This document shows positions 11,568-22,996 of a DNA stretch of 64,000 bases, piece after piece. The position numbers and the translations under genes were made by a program. Source of the DNA: Cladopsammia gracilis. Lineage: Eukaryota > Cnidaria > Anthozoa > Scleractinia > Dendrophylliidae. The notes under the pieces were generated by a model that was not told the origin of the DNA, did not search any database, and saw only the letters and a program-made list of their open reading frames with translations. Each line of letters starts with the position of its first letter. Position 1 is the first letter of the stretch. Where the stretch lies: contig JAJGOT010000291.1 of assembly GCA_022457155.1 (NCBI GenBank), forward strand, positions 905,501 to 969,500. Direction: 5' to 3'.

Positions 11568-11715
11568 CCGGTTCATTTATAGGGCGAAATTTAGAGGACG
11601 AGCACGAGAGGGGAACGCGCGAAAAGGAGAAAGCGTGAAAGCCACCTCTCGCCTTCGCGCGTCCCCTCGCGCTCACGTCCTCATAATTACGCCCTATAAA
11701 TAAATATACCGGCGC
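11568..11715. repeat. GC-rich palindrome
   Basis: Inverted arms CGCCGGTTCATTTATAGGGC and GCCCTATAAATAAATATACC, with inner arms rich in CGCGCGAA and GCGCTC. Probable foldback MITE. Confidence 0.7.
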
Positions 11716-12412
11716 TTATATTTTGGCAAAGTTGCGAGAAAAACTCGCTGGATTGATATTTACGTAATGTTTAATTATGCTATTGTCACAAATTATTGCA
11801 ATGGTGCAAGTTCATGTAAATTAATCGAACACTGGATCAAGTCATTCAGGGAGGCGCTATTTACGCAGTTTACTACTGGCTACTTGCTACATACTGGATT
11901 TGAACTTTATCCCTTATACTTGTTTTTAAAGCGAGCTTACACTTTTCAACAACAACACTAAAAGGATAAAGGTGAGATAAAAAAGGTAAAAGTAGAATAT
12001 AATTTTCTGTACCATTATTACTGCACGTGGTAATGATTAAGAAGTCACACACGCCGACCAGAATATATACAAAAATCCCAAACCACTGAGAAGCAGGTAT
12101 TAGTTGAAATATCAAGTTTTGAGAGTGATAACAAAAGCTGACAAATAGACACATATTTTACAACAGAAAGGAAATCATAAGCAACCATTACTGTACGCAG
12201 CAAGTACTCTGGTCGGTTATTCCCTTGTGTTGGCATTTCTTAGCTACTTTAAAAAATATTGTACAGATCTCTTAAGCTAACATCCATGATGCGATGTGGA
12301 CAAGGGCTATGGTGTTTCATATCTATATTTTCACGTGCACAAATCTATATTCTTTTAATGAATGGGCGCATGCTTCTTACAGCAACATACATGTATCTGT
12401 TTTTGTTTGGTA
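11716..12412. other. No feature recognised
   Basis: AT-rich, with only short frames on either strand and no repeat boundary identified. Confidence 0.4.
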
Positions 12413-12819
12413 CCGTATTTATTCGACTAAGCGCCCTGGGCGCTTATTAAATTTTTGGACCTTGAGAGTGGGCGATTATTCGAGGTGGGCGCTTAATCGG
12501 GGCTGGGCGCTTATTAAATTTTCACCATTTTCAGCTAGTAGTAACTTTATTTTGCAACAAAACAATAAATTTTAACAAAACGTGAAGATGTACCAAAGCA
12601 GAATTTTAACTGTTCATTGAAAGTTTCTTTAAAATACTAAGAAAACTCTGTCTTCGGGGAAGTCTCTTAGTAGTACTTAGTCAATTTCAATATCATTGTC
12701 ACTAAGAAGTGGGCACTTATTCGAGGCTGGGCGCTTATTAACTTTTCCTACCTACAGGGTGGGCGCTTATTCGAGGTGGGCGCTTATTCGAGGTTGGGCG
12801 CTTAATCGAATAAATACGG
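12413..12819. mobile_element. MITE with CCGTATTTATTCGA termini, TA-flanked
   Basis: Perfect 14-base terminal inverted repeats (CCGTATTTATTCGA) flanked by TA on each side, as in Tc1/mariner insertions. The right TA borders an AT run, so the target duplication is not decisive. The interior repeats GGGCGCTTATTCGAGG. Confidence 0.75.
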
Positions 12820-12931
12820 TATATATATATATCTTTTGAGCTGCAGCTAGTTCGGATGGAACTACAAAATAGCCACACTTTCTAATTGGTATATGCTTTA
12901 TTTCTATTCACAGTCATGTAGTTGTTTTGAT

Positions 12932-15900
12932 ATGGAGCTTACGAAAGATAACAGCGAAGATAAAGTTTATCTTGTGGTTCCGCCTAAGAAAAAGTTGAGA
13001 ATCTCCTCTAGCGGTGATGAGTGTCGTGATTCCATTGCCCCAGAATCTACACCACCCAGTTTAGCAGAGCATATCGATTGCAGCCAGATAAGCAAGCGGA
13101 AAACTAGATCAACAAGTAAACCAGTTGATTGGTCCATTTGTTTATTCTGCCAGCAAGCAAAGTGCCATGGTGTACGTAAACTTTTCAATGTTTCCACGAC
13201 AGACGGCTGCAAAGTGATAGAAAATGCCGCAGAAAGGAAAGGTGATGAAAGCTTGCTTCGGAGGATTAGGGGAGTTGACCTGATTGCAGCGGGTGCGAGA
13301 TATCATAGTAGCTGTCGATCTCAGTATGTGAACTTTAGAAGCACCAATCAATCTGCAAGTAATAAGGTAGACGTTTACACACAGGCGTTTGACGTTCTAG
13401 CGCGAGAGATGAGGTTGAATTTAACAGCGGGGAAGTTTTAAATATGAAGTCCCTCCTTCAGAGATACCAAACAAGGCTTGAAACCAACGGATGCAAAAGT
13501 GCATACACATATCGCGCAGAAAAGCTTAAACACAGACTCCAGCAGTGGTTTCAAGACAGAATAGTTTTCCAGAAGCAACCAGACCCTTCTCAGCCAGAAC
13601 TGGTGTACTCGAGTGCTATATCAGTTTCTGCCGTATTAAACAAGTTGACCAAGGATAGAAAGTCTCATGATCAACCGACGAGAGCTGAGCCAGAACGACG
13701 CGACGATGAGTGGACAACACTACATTATGCCGCGACAATAATTCGACAGAGCATCATGAAAGAGTGCCAAAGTGTGAGAATACAGCCCATCGACACAGAT
13801 GACCTGACTGCTTGTAAAGCCCGATCAGGCATCCCAGCCACACTATATAGGTTCTTGCACATTCTAATTTCAAGTAAGAATACAGCAACTGCAACGACTT
13901 AGGCACAAGTTAGTGAAACGGACGAGAGGCATATATGTGCCATTGCACAAGACATAATACATGCAACAACTCATGGAAGAGTGAAAACGCCGAAACATGT
14001 TGGCTTAGCTATGGCTGTGCGCCACACGACTGGGTCCAAACAACTAATTACAATGCTTAATCGCTTTGGGCATTGTTCTTCCTACGATATCACAGAAATC
14101 ATGGACACCAGTATTGCAAATGAAATTATCGCAAAATCATCGCAAGAAGGGGTGGTGACGCCCTCTAATATTACACCTGGCCCGTTTATACAAGTTGCCG
14201 GAGATAACAATGATATAAACGAGGAGACAGTTGATGGAAAGGGGACAACGCATGCCACAACTATGGTGTTGTTTCAAAGAAGGCAATATGGGCCGAAACC
14301 GAAGGAAACATTGTTTGCGGATCATTCCCATAAAAAGCGGTCCCTGTCCGGTCAATCAGCTGTGGAGCCTGTGCTAGAGTTCAGTGCACATGGGCGACGG
14401 ACAACAGTGGTGTTCTACAGGGGAAAGGTCCAGCAACAATGGTTTGAGTGGCTAGGCGATTCCCTCCGCACGAGGTCCATTCAAATGGACTTTGCTTGGT
14501 TTCTTTGTCGTCTCAACACCACCAGCACGTTTAGCAGCGGCCCTCTGCTTCAAAATGATCAGCAGCCCCTACCAAGCTGGAGTGCGTTTAATGTCAGAAT
14601 ATCCTCCGAGTCTCCACCAGTCTCATCTGTTGGGTACTGTCCCATGATAAACACGTCATCTACAGAGTACAGCACCATATATATAAGGTAATGAAAAATG
14701 CCCAGAAGATGATGGTCAGCCTACAGCAGAAACACAGCGTCATTACCTTTGACTTAACCATATACTCTAAAGCCAAGGAAATACAATGGAGAATCCCTGA
14801 AGAATTCAAGGATACCATTCTGCGTTTGGGAGGCTTTCACGTTGCTCTAAATTACCTTGCTGTGATAGGTAAAATGTTTGAAGACAGTGGACTGTATGAT
14901 GTCATGGTGGAGTCTGGAATCTACGGCAGTCACGCGGCGTCAGTACTTCTTCAAGGGAGGTCGTACAATAGAGGAGTGAGGGCGCACAAGGTAGTAATGG
15001 AAGGACTTCTCAGGCTACAGTGGCAGGCGTTCCTACTGTGGATGGAACATCAAGGTTTCCAGATGGACGTTAAATATTCCCAGTTAGTGAAGGTATGCCA
15101 ACAGTCAATCGACAAGAACGAGCTACGACCCAATTTTCTCCGCCTCCTTGACAGTACCGGTCCTATTCAGGAGCTTTATGCGTCGTTCTGTTGTCAGGGA
15201 AAAAATGCTTCGAAGCTGTTTCATTTCTGGAGCAACTATATTGACATGGTCATGCTACTGCTGCGCCTGATCAGAGCCGAGCGAGAAGGGTCATGGTCAC
15301 TCCACTTGAATGCCGTGGCGGAAATGACTCCGTATTTCTCTGCCATGGACCGCATTAACTATGCAAGGTAAGGAACGTTTTATCTATAGTTGTTAAGGTC
15401 AAACGTTACATAAGATGCAGGGTGGGAAAGGAAGATATTTAGCCTAGCGCGTTAAGCCGATCCATATAGTGTTGCTGAGAACGTGCATGGAGGACATAAC
15501 GTCATTTTGGTTCGTTTTCTTAGATGGCTTCCAGTGTACATTGCTGACATGAGGCTACTACCAACTATGGCGTCAGAAGTGCATCAAGAATTTGAGAAGG
15601 GAAACCACACCGTCAGCAGATCGGAACAGCCTTTCTCCCAGGTCTGGACAGACATGGCCCTTGAGCAAACAGCGAATCTCGACAGCAAGACCCGAGGGGG
15701 GATAGTTGGCATTTCCAAGAATTCTGCTGCACTCGATAGGTGGTTTCTTACATGCCACGAAAGGACAGCAGTTACTTCTGCAACCAAGCAGATGTGCGGC
15801 GTCGAGGAGAGTAGTCGAATAGGAAGTCACAAAGAGTCAGGAGGACCGAGGAAGATAAGGGATGAGTTGGATGTCCAGAAAGTGGTATCAGTCATCAAAG

Positions 15901-17701
15901 ACACCATGGTAAACCCTTTTGAGCTGGCTTGGGAAGACGAAGAACCAGCACCACTCCTAAATATTGCGACTGGCGTAGTCATGCCACCTGAGAAAGTAGG
16001 CCAACTTATAGGCGCCAAACAGACGGGAGCAGATCGAGTGAAAGAATTTGTGTCCAAAAGCCTTGACAGTAACGCCATTGGCTTTTGGGATAAAATCTCA
16101 AAGGCTAATGTGATGACGTTTGCGTCTTTGTCCAAGAAGGTCAAGATCAAAAGGGCAGAAGAGAAGGAAGTAACTATCAATGCTGACAGAAGCTTATTTG
16201 GTCGTTTACTAGTCGTTGCAAAGAGCCGTGACATCGACTTGAGGGAGGTGTTGAGTTATGAGCTATCAAATGTACCATATGCATTGGCACATCCAGATGG
16301 CTCGCTGCGGAAGACCACCAAGAGTGTGTTTTTGGCAGAGTTGGAACGAGTATCTCCAGCGGTGGGAAGGCTCCCTAAAATTGACCTGGAAACGGCCTTG
16401 ATCTATGATGGCATGGCATTGCTCCAATCTCTGAAGTCAGCTGGATGTACCACTTTTGGTGAGCTCGCCCAGAAGTTGTTTAGAGTTATCACAGCGACAC
16501 ATAGCCAAGACAATTATTCCAGGCTTGATGTTGTGTTTGACCGCTACGACAACCCGTATTCTATTAAGGGAGGAGAAAGAGAACGGCGAGGAGTGAATAG
16601 CGCGCTTGAAATTCAAATCAACTCTGGCAAGACTCCATTCCCAAAGCAGTGGGGCAAGTACATGAGCAATCCCGTGAACAAGACATCGTTGGTGCGTTTC
16701 CTCTGCGAGACATGGTGTGAGATGGCAAAGGTGGAGCTGAAACCTGGAAAGAGGTTATTTATCGGTGGAGGCTTCTGTGACCCGACCAACGCAGTTCAAG
16801 TAGTTTACGACCACAAGATTCCGTTGCCAGAGCTTCAGAGTGACCAAGAAGAGGCAGACACGAGAATCCTTTTGCATGCCAAGCACGCTTCAGAAAACTG
16901 TGGAAGGATCATCATCCAGTCACCTGACACAGACGTGGCGGTGCTTTCCGTGCACTTCTTCACATCTCTGTCGTGCAACGAGCTGTGGTTCAAGACCGGT
17001 ACGAAGGACAAGATCCGTTATGTACCCATCCACAATATCCAGAGTAAGCTCGGCCGTGCAGTGTGTGATGCGCTTCTAGGTCTCCATGCTGTCACAGGAT
17101 GTGACACCACCAGCGGGTTATCTTCCATCGGTAAGAAGAAGGCACTGAAAGCACTAATCACTGGTTCCAGGGTCGCAGAGCAGCTGGTAACCTTGGGCAA
17201 TGAAATCCCCCCAACAGAACGTACAATGGAATCTTGTGAAAGATTTATCTGTTCCCTCTACACTAGTGACAGTAAAGCAGGTACCACAGCAGACGATGCA
17301 AGATACTGGATGTTGTGTCAGAAACACCAGAAGAACGAAAGTCTTCCTCCCACCTGCGATAGTCTGTCACATCATATAAAGAGGGCAAACTACCAGGCGT
17401 ACGTATGGAAGAAGTCTTTGTGTAAAAATCAAGACCTACCATCGCCAGAAACGAACGCCGCGGCTGGGCATTAGAAAACGGTAAACTACTACCAACTCTG
17501 ATGACGAAAGATCCCGCACCGAAAAGTCTTTTAGAGTTGACCATCTGTAAATGTAACCGTTCAGCATGCAAGAGAGATGACTTGTGCCAGTGCAGGAAAA
17601 ACTGCATGCCATGCACAGAAGCTTGCTTGTGCATGAACAGCGAAACCTGTCAGAACACTTTCCGTTTAGAAGATACCAGCGATGACGACGATGAGGATTA
17701 G
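12932..17701 (+). pseudogene. TE-like gene with FEN1/XPG-type nuclease and CXC modules (decayed)
   Basis: Five blocks form one gene. The N-terminal block (ATG 12932 to about 13430) has a zinc-binding pattern CLFC and YHSSC. The middle blocks are 13444-13902, 13903-14690 and 14691-15367. After a real GT-AG intron (15368-15523) comes 15524-17470, then a CXC-like cysteine cluster at 17546-17660. Breaks are a frameshift near 13420, an in-frame TAG at 13900-13902, a frameshift in an AT run near 14680, and a frameshift near 17460. The long block keeps the acidic residues expected of FEN/XPG nucleases: IYDG (D codon 16407), VFDRYD (16539), EEADTR (16848-16859), SPDTDV (16926 and 16932), GCDTTS (17103), then a helix-hairpin-helix-like SSIGKKKALKAL. 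Similar proteins are, as I recall, multicopy uncharacterised proteins in invertebrates. The nuclease reading is my inference from motif order. Confidence 0.75.
15368..15523 (+). other. Intron inside the nuclease gene
   Basis: Donor GTAAGG after ATGCAAG and acceptor TTTTCTTAG before ATGGCTTCC keep the frame. The source gene was therefore spliced, and this copy arose by DNA transfer rather than from mRNA. Confidence 0.75.
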
Positions 17702-18184
17702 AAAATTAATTCGTCATTTCACCAATATCAGTTTGTTGTGCAACTATAAGACTAAGAAAAATAGACCTCCCTTCGTTTCGGCCGCTCGGGCCTTCAACCC
17801 GAAAAATGTCATCAGAGTTGTAAGTCGTTTGGAGGATAAGAATTGGAAATAAATGTACTGAACCCAGGGGCAAATGGCATAAGACAGATATGGTTTGATC
17901 AATGAACGAAAATTTGTTTTAACGTTGCAAAAAGGTCTATATATACGATGTGAGAGCATGAATCCGTATATAATGACACCTAGGTATTTAATATATCATG
18001 CACTAAAGGATTTAATCGGCATTTATTCTGTGTCTAAAAGTTTTAATTTTCTGTTGTTATATAGATATTAAAAAAGATATAATAATTCTTTCAAACCCAA
18101 AAAGAGTCTGATTGTAATATTTTGCTTGAATCTGTGAATGTTATTTTTTGTGTGCTCTTCTAGGAACTATGGTTATTGCAAGAA
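17702..18184. other. No feature recognised
   Basis: AT-rich 3' flank of the nuclease gene. No termini or genes identified. Confidence 0.4.
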
Positions 18185-18188
18185 TTAA

Positions 18189-18571
18189 AGGGACACCGTC
18201 CCGGCCGAAATATCGTGTTTTCTTGATTATGGCCAGGAGCTTGCTTTCAGCTTACTTTATTATCTTGAAATTGGAAGAGACCATCGCCAAAAGTGATAGA
18301 AGCAAAGACATAGGAACCAAACAGACAAAATAACGACTAGAAAGGTCAAAATTTCACAATAATGACAATTTTGATTTCTTCACTGCCTGTCAATAAATCG
18401 AATTTCATGAACTGTAATCCACTTCCATCCTTGTAATCCTGCACTTTATCTCCAAACTACGGCTTCTTTTTTGCTCTATAGAATTTTTTTATACAACTAA
18501 GTTATATATTTGGTGACATTTGGCGATATAACGTGGAAATAAGCTAAGCGTTTCGGCGGGACAGTGTCTCT
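18189..18571. mobile_element. TTAA-flanked MITE A
   Basis: Termini AGGGACACCGTCCCGGCC and inverted AGAGACACTGTCCCGCC, with TTAA at 18185-18188 and 18572-18575. The four-base TTAA duplication is typical of piggyBac or Kolobok transposases. Non-coding, 383 bp. Confidence 0.85.
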
Positions 18572-18575
18572 TTAA

Positions 18576-19294
18576 GGTTACAGTGTACCTTCAGATCGAA
18601 AATTTATTGAAAATTTTTTTTGGGCGTTAAAATAAAGTTTACAGAATGAACTTTTATCCAAAAAAAAATTATCGAAAAATAGTGAAAATTGACGGAGAAA
18701 TTACGGTATAACTTTTGTGGGCGGAGTTTGTTTATTAAGCGATATGTTTTTTTAAGCGCCGTTTTCTCCAAGTTAATTTTTCGCTTGTTGGGGACACTTT
18801 AAAGAGCTACAAATCAAAGGGAATTTGTTCGATTTTCATTAAATTTGGACAGAAGCTAGGCTAACATATAATCAACAAAAACGTGTCGGCGAATTTCTTA
18901 ATTCCGAAAACTTTTTCGTCAAGAGCCATTTCCGTGCGATCATTCCGAATTTTTTTCTCCCCTTTTCGAAAATATTCTGTAACTTTTCACTGCAATTGAA
19001 TATAGGAAATCGCCGACACGTTTTTTTAGCGCTTCGTGTCCGAAAGCCCGAGAACAAATCAAATTAGCAAAATATAATAATCGCTTTGAGTTATAGCGTT
19101 TTAAAGCTGATTCGGACGTTCGAATTTAGACGTCGTAAAAAATTCGACAATTCATTTTATAAGCAAATGGTTTCCTTATTTAGATAGCCAGCTCTATAAG
19201 CTTTAATTTGATATCTGGGTTTAAGTATATTAAGTGTAATCTTAAGGCGCTAGAGCTGTTATACTGGAGACACCCCCGAAGGTACACTGTAACC
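18576..19294. mobile_element. TTAA-flanked MITE B
   Basis: Perfect terminal inverted repeats beginning GGTTACAGTGTACCTTC, flanked by TTAA at 18572-18575 and 19295-19298. 719 bp, with no transposase. The left TTAA is the same four bases that bound MITE A. Confidence 0.9.
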
Positions 19295-19649
19295 TTAAAG
19301 ACATCTTAATTTGTAACTAATACGATAAAGCAATAACGACCGTGGTGCGTCTCAAAATATTCTTTGCAAACCTTTGAAATTTTGCTTACAAACAGTCAAA
19401 AAAAGCTTCTATGTACATCAGACTAACATATAAACATATTTTAGTTGACAAAATGTGATAAAGTCATGCTACACAACTCTGGTAGACAACGTTTCCTAGA
19501 ATTATTTTCGATTTAGAAAGTAGAACATTGATGTAATTCTACGTACCGAATTAATCATGTATCCTAGCAACAGTTTCCATGGATACAGCCTTTAGCCACA
19601 TTTACATCCAAGACTAACTTATGATTAATGATGTGTCCAAGTTTGAAGT
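19295..19649. other. No feature recognised
   Basis: AT-rich unique-looking sequence between MITE B and the right inverted arm. Confidence 0.4.
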
Positions 19650-19912
19650 ATTTCGGCAAAATATTCTACTTTCCACAATAATTTTAAAATCCATGGCAAA
19701 ATTCAAGTTTACATAATTAACGTAGCGGGGGCAAAACGGTACCCGTTAGGAAATACCCGATATCGGAGTGATGTCCCACTGGCTTATCAATAAAAAATGT
19801 CATTCCGTATTCCTCAGATGTTGTGCTATCATTTTTTGTTATTCATACAAATATAGCAGGGGGGTGCAGCGAATCGACTTTTTACCTGAACTGGCTCCTA
19901 GACTATATTGAT
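19650..19912 (-). repeat. Right inverted arm flanking the nuclease gene
   Basis: Inverted partner of 11053-11335, with scattered substitutions. See the left arm for shared landmarks. Confidence 0.75.
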
Positions 19913-19917
19913 GTATA

Positions 19918-20370
19918 CCTGTGAGGCTCGCCGGCGTGGCGAATTTGCCTGTGTGGCTTGCCTGTGTGGCGGCATTAAAGTAATATTGCCTGTGTGGCTT
20001 GCTTGTGCGGCGTATTTGTACTGATAATTGCCTGTGAGGTCTGCCTGCGTGGTGAACGTTTTGCTTTGTTATTGCCTGGGAGGCTTCTCTGCGTTATTAA
20101 ATCTTTTGTATTGATGTATGCCTGTGAGGCTCGCCGGCGTGGCGAATTTGTTTTGGATAATTTATGCCTGTGCGGCTTGCCTTTGTGGCGGGATTGAATT
20201 GATATTGCCTGAGTGGCTTGCCTGCGCGGTGAATTTGTACTGATAATTGCCTGTGAGGTTTGCCTGCGTGGCGAATTTTTTGCTCTGTTATCGCATGGGA
20301 GGTTTTTCTGTGTGATTTCTTCCATTGTTGTGTGCCCGTGAGGCTCGCCGGCGTGGCAAATTTATTTGGA
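19918..20370 (+). repeat. Degenerate minisatellite, GCCTGTGAGG/GCGTGGCGAATTT units
   Basis: Repeated units combining GCCTGTGAGGCT, GCCTGCGTGGCGAATTTG and an ATTGATA or TGATAAT linker, in irregular lengths. One comparable unit lies at 10965-11045, next to the left inverted arm. Confidence 0.75.
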
Positions 20371-20626
20371 GCAACTGAAGTTGTGAGGCGAGATAAGAAC
20401 ACTGAATGTAACAGGATGGCTGGATGAATAATGTACTCTTCAGAATGCTTTATTTAATAACCCTCCCTGGCATAATTGTTGCCGTAGCCTCGTAGACTTT
20501 ATTTTATTTTCCCCGCCGTTTTTCTTCGGCTATATTTTAATTGCTCCTGTTCAGGGTGAGTGACTCCTGTTGGTATACCGTATGTCTCGGTAGCCACCAG
20601 ACCTTCTGCTTTCAGACGTGTTGAAG

Positions 20627-20897
20627 TCGCTCCCTCCTTGTCAGGAACCCCGATACCACTAGTCGTGTTTGTTTTCCATACATCTTATCGATCGGTTGGA
20701 CAATAGGTGACGCCCCTTTTTAAGCCTTTCTTTTATTTAGATGGTGGGTCGTAAGAGAAAGACCATGATATCCGGTGAAGGGTTTCCGAAACAAGCAGGT
20801 TACTGGTTAGAGTTTCGGAATTAGGTTAAGGGAATCAAGCCGAGACTCTGTATGACCTAGGTGGATATAAACGGGGTTCCTGACCAGGAGGGAGCGA
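20627..20897. repeat. Long-loop inverted repeat, 26-nt arms
   Basis: Arms 20627-20652 and 20872-20897 (GTCGCTCCCTCC and inverse) match with one mismatch around a loop of about 219 bases. No transposon ends recognised. Confidence 0.6.
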
Positions 20898-21114
20898 CAG
20901 AGGTAGTTAATTGAAGTGGCATGCTCTCGTCGGGCGAGTCTCCTGAGTTAGTAGCATTACAATTGAGCTTGGACATTGCTAGCTAAATCAACAGTTGTCA
21001 GGTGTTATTTGTGTACAGTATTATCATATTAGTCTTCTCATAGGTTTGTTACGAGTTACATTAGGTTATATTACATATTAAGGATAAGTAAGAGTAGGGG
21101 TGAGGATTGCGAGA

Positions 21115-21250
21115 AGCTGGGTGGTACAGTGGTACGGTAGGCTATGTAAGCCTAAGCCTAGTTGAGGTCACAGATTCAATCCTGGGAAGAGTAAGGATTG
21201 GGAAGAGTAAGGTCATGTTTGTGTTATAAACTTCCTGTGGTGTCGGAAAG
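21115..21250 (+). mobile_element. Possible tRNA-derived SINE head
   Basis: GGTGGTACAGTGG is A-box-like and GGTCACAGATTCAATCC is B-box-like, at tRNA spacing. Body and end not defined. Confidence 0.4.
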
Positions 21251-21280
21251 ATGAGAATGGAAGTGAGCTTGGGGAAGGCA

Positions 21281-21620
21281 AGAGCGATTTTCCATATCTT
21301 ATTACCATGTCATTAATAACAATACCCAGGGTAGAATATTACACTATGCAAACTCAATTTGCATTGGTGATTAATACCCTGGGGATTATGTTAATGAGAC
21401 TATAAAAGAAGTTACATGTGCACCACCCCATCACTCTACTCGAGGCCGCAAAAGGGAAGAGTTTGGCAACCCACCCTCCCACCCGATCGAGTAAGTCGGG
21501 GTTAATCCTCTCAGCTCCCATCTTCGCCTGGTCTTGGGCTTGTCCCAGGCCAGAGCGATTCTCCATATCTTATTACCATGTCATTAATAACAATACCCAG
21601 GGTAGAATATTACACTGTGC
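21281..21620 (+). repeat. Promoter-like repeat copy 2 between 70-bp direct repeats
   Basis: The TATA-containing block (TATAAAAG at 21401-21408) matches 10625-10735. It is bracketed by two near-identical direct repeats, 21281-21350 and 21552-21620, both containing CCATATCTTATTACCATG and TACCCAGGGTAG. Confidence 0.65.
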
Positions 21621-22224
21621 ACATGTAACAGTGGGTTGACAGAGAATGAGACGAACAGGGCAGTAACACATCTGAATTGCAAACATAAATTGTCCCTTCA
21701 ACCTTTCATAGTAACAACGGAAGCCAATATCTTTTTCCCGAATGATTATTTTGCCTGATAGTAGCTTCCCTCTATTGGATTAAAATCGGGGCCTCAAAAC
21801 GCCTAAGAATACAGGTAAATCACGTCAGTTAATGTACAGCTATAAACATGTGGGTTCCATGTGAATGTTGCACGCTATGATGATTAACCCAATTAATTCC
21901 TATTTGGCATTTTTCATTTTTCTCTGACAACGTTATTGCGAGTAAGTGTTTATTATATAGCAAACTGGTCCGCGATGAAAAGGAGCATTCTGATTGGTTT
22001 CCTGAGCGGTCCGAATTTTGCAATACGGACCGCTTAGATGGACCACTCACGAACTCATTTAGCTGAATTCCTTTTATGAAACAATGAACAAATGAAAACT
22101 GTTTTCCATTAAGTAGAAGCATTTTTTCTCCTGTTTGGCGGACAATTTTAGTTAACTTTTCGCAAAGTTGCTTGAAAAATGCAAGAATATGTTTAGCTTT
22201 GGCGCGCGCGCGTTTGCCGAAAAT
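21621..22224. other. No feature recognised
   Basis: No gene. A short inverted pair, CCGAATTTTGCAATACGG, occurs at about 22010-22030. Confidence 0.35.
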
Positions 22225-22524
22225 GCACAGTATTTTTCAAAGAGTTAAAATAACTCCTAAAGTGAAGTTAAATTAACTCCTTGCACTGGAGTTATTTTTT
22301 TCGGAGTTATTCCAACTCCAAAAGAAGAGTTATTTCCCCCCCAAAAGCAGTTACCTTACTGTATAGTAGAGTTAAATTAACTCCATTAGTGGTTGGAGTT
22401 ATTTTAACCCCAGATTCGGAGTTAAATTTGGAGTTAAAATGACCCCAAAAAAGGGATTATTCTGAACCTAAAATTTTTACTCCACTTTTGGAGTTAAAAT
22501 AACTCCTTGAAAATTACAGTGTGC
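22225..22524. mobile_element. MITE built of GGAGTTATTTTAACTCC palindromes
   Basis: Termini GCACAGTATTTTTCAA and inverse of GCACACTGTAATTTTC. The interior is many head-to-head copies of GAGTTA and TAACTCC. Confidence 0.75.
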
Positions 22525-22996
22525 TTGCATTAATTTATCGACAAATTTTTGAAAACGTTATTATAATAAAAACTTTTTTGAACTAGCTTGTCCGTTCCGT
22601 ATTGGGAAATATTGATCTCGTTCTTTTTTTGCAAACAACGAACTCGACCAATATTTTCCCAATACGGACCTCGCGCTACTTCAATAACATCTATATACTA
22701 TACACGATATAAGTCAAAATCAAAAGGATACCACACCAACTGTAAAAATAGTCCTGATATACAAAAATAATAATCGAAACAATTTTGATCTAGAATTAGT
22801 TAAAAAAATTACTCAGTTTAGTTTCACTGCCCCTTCTTTCCAGCGCCCTGGTTTAGGTTAGAAAATTTTAATGGAATCAGATAAGCAACTTCTGCAGGTA
22901 AAGCGTTCCATTTCCTAATCAGTCAAATAAGTCTTAAATGTGATTACTGTAAAAGTTTTTCAGATTGACGGCAAATTGTTCTTAACCACTGTTCAT

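Noticed and set aside
20097..20402. Minus-strand repeat protein of 101-116 codons
   Set aside because: Translation of the degenerate GCCTGTGAGG minisatellite.
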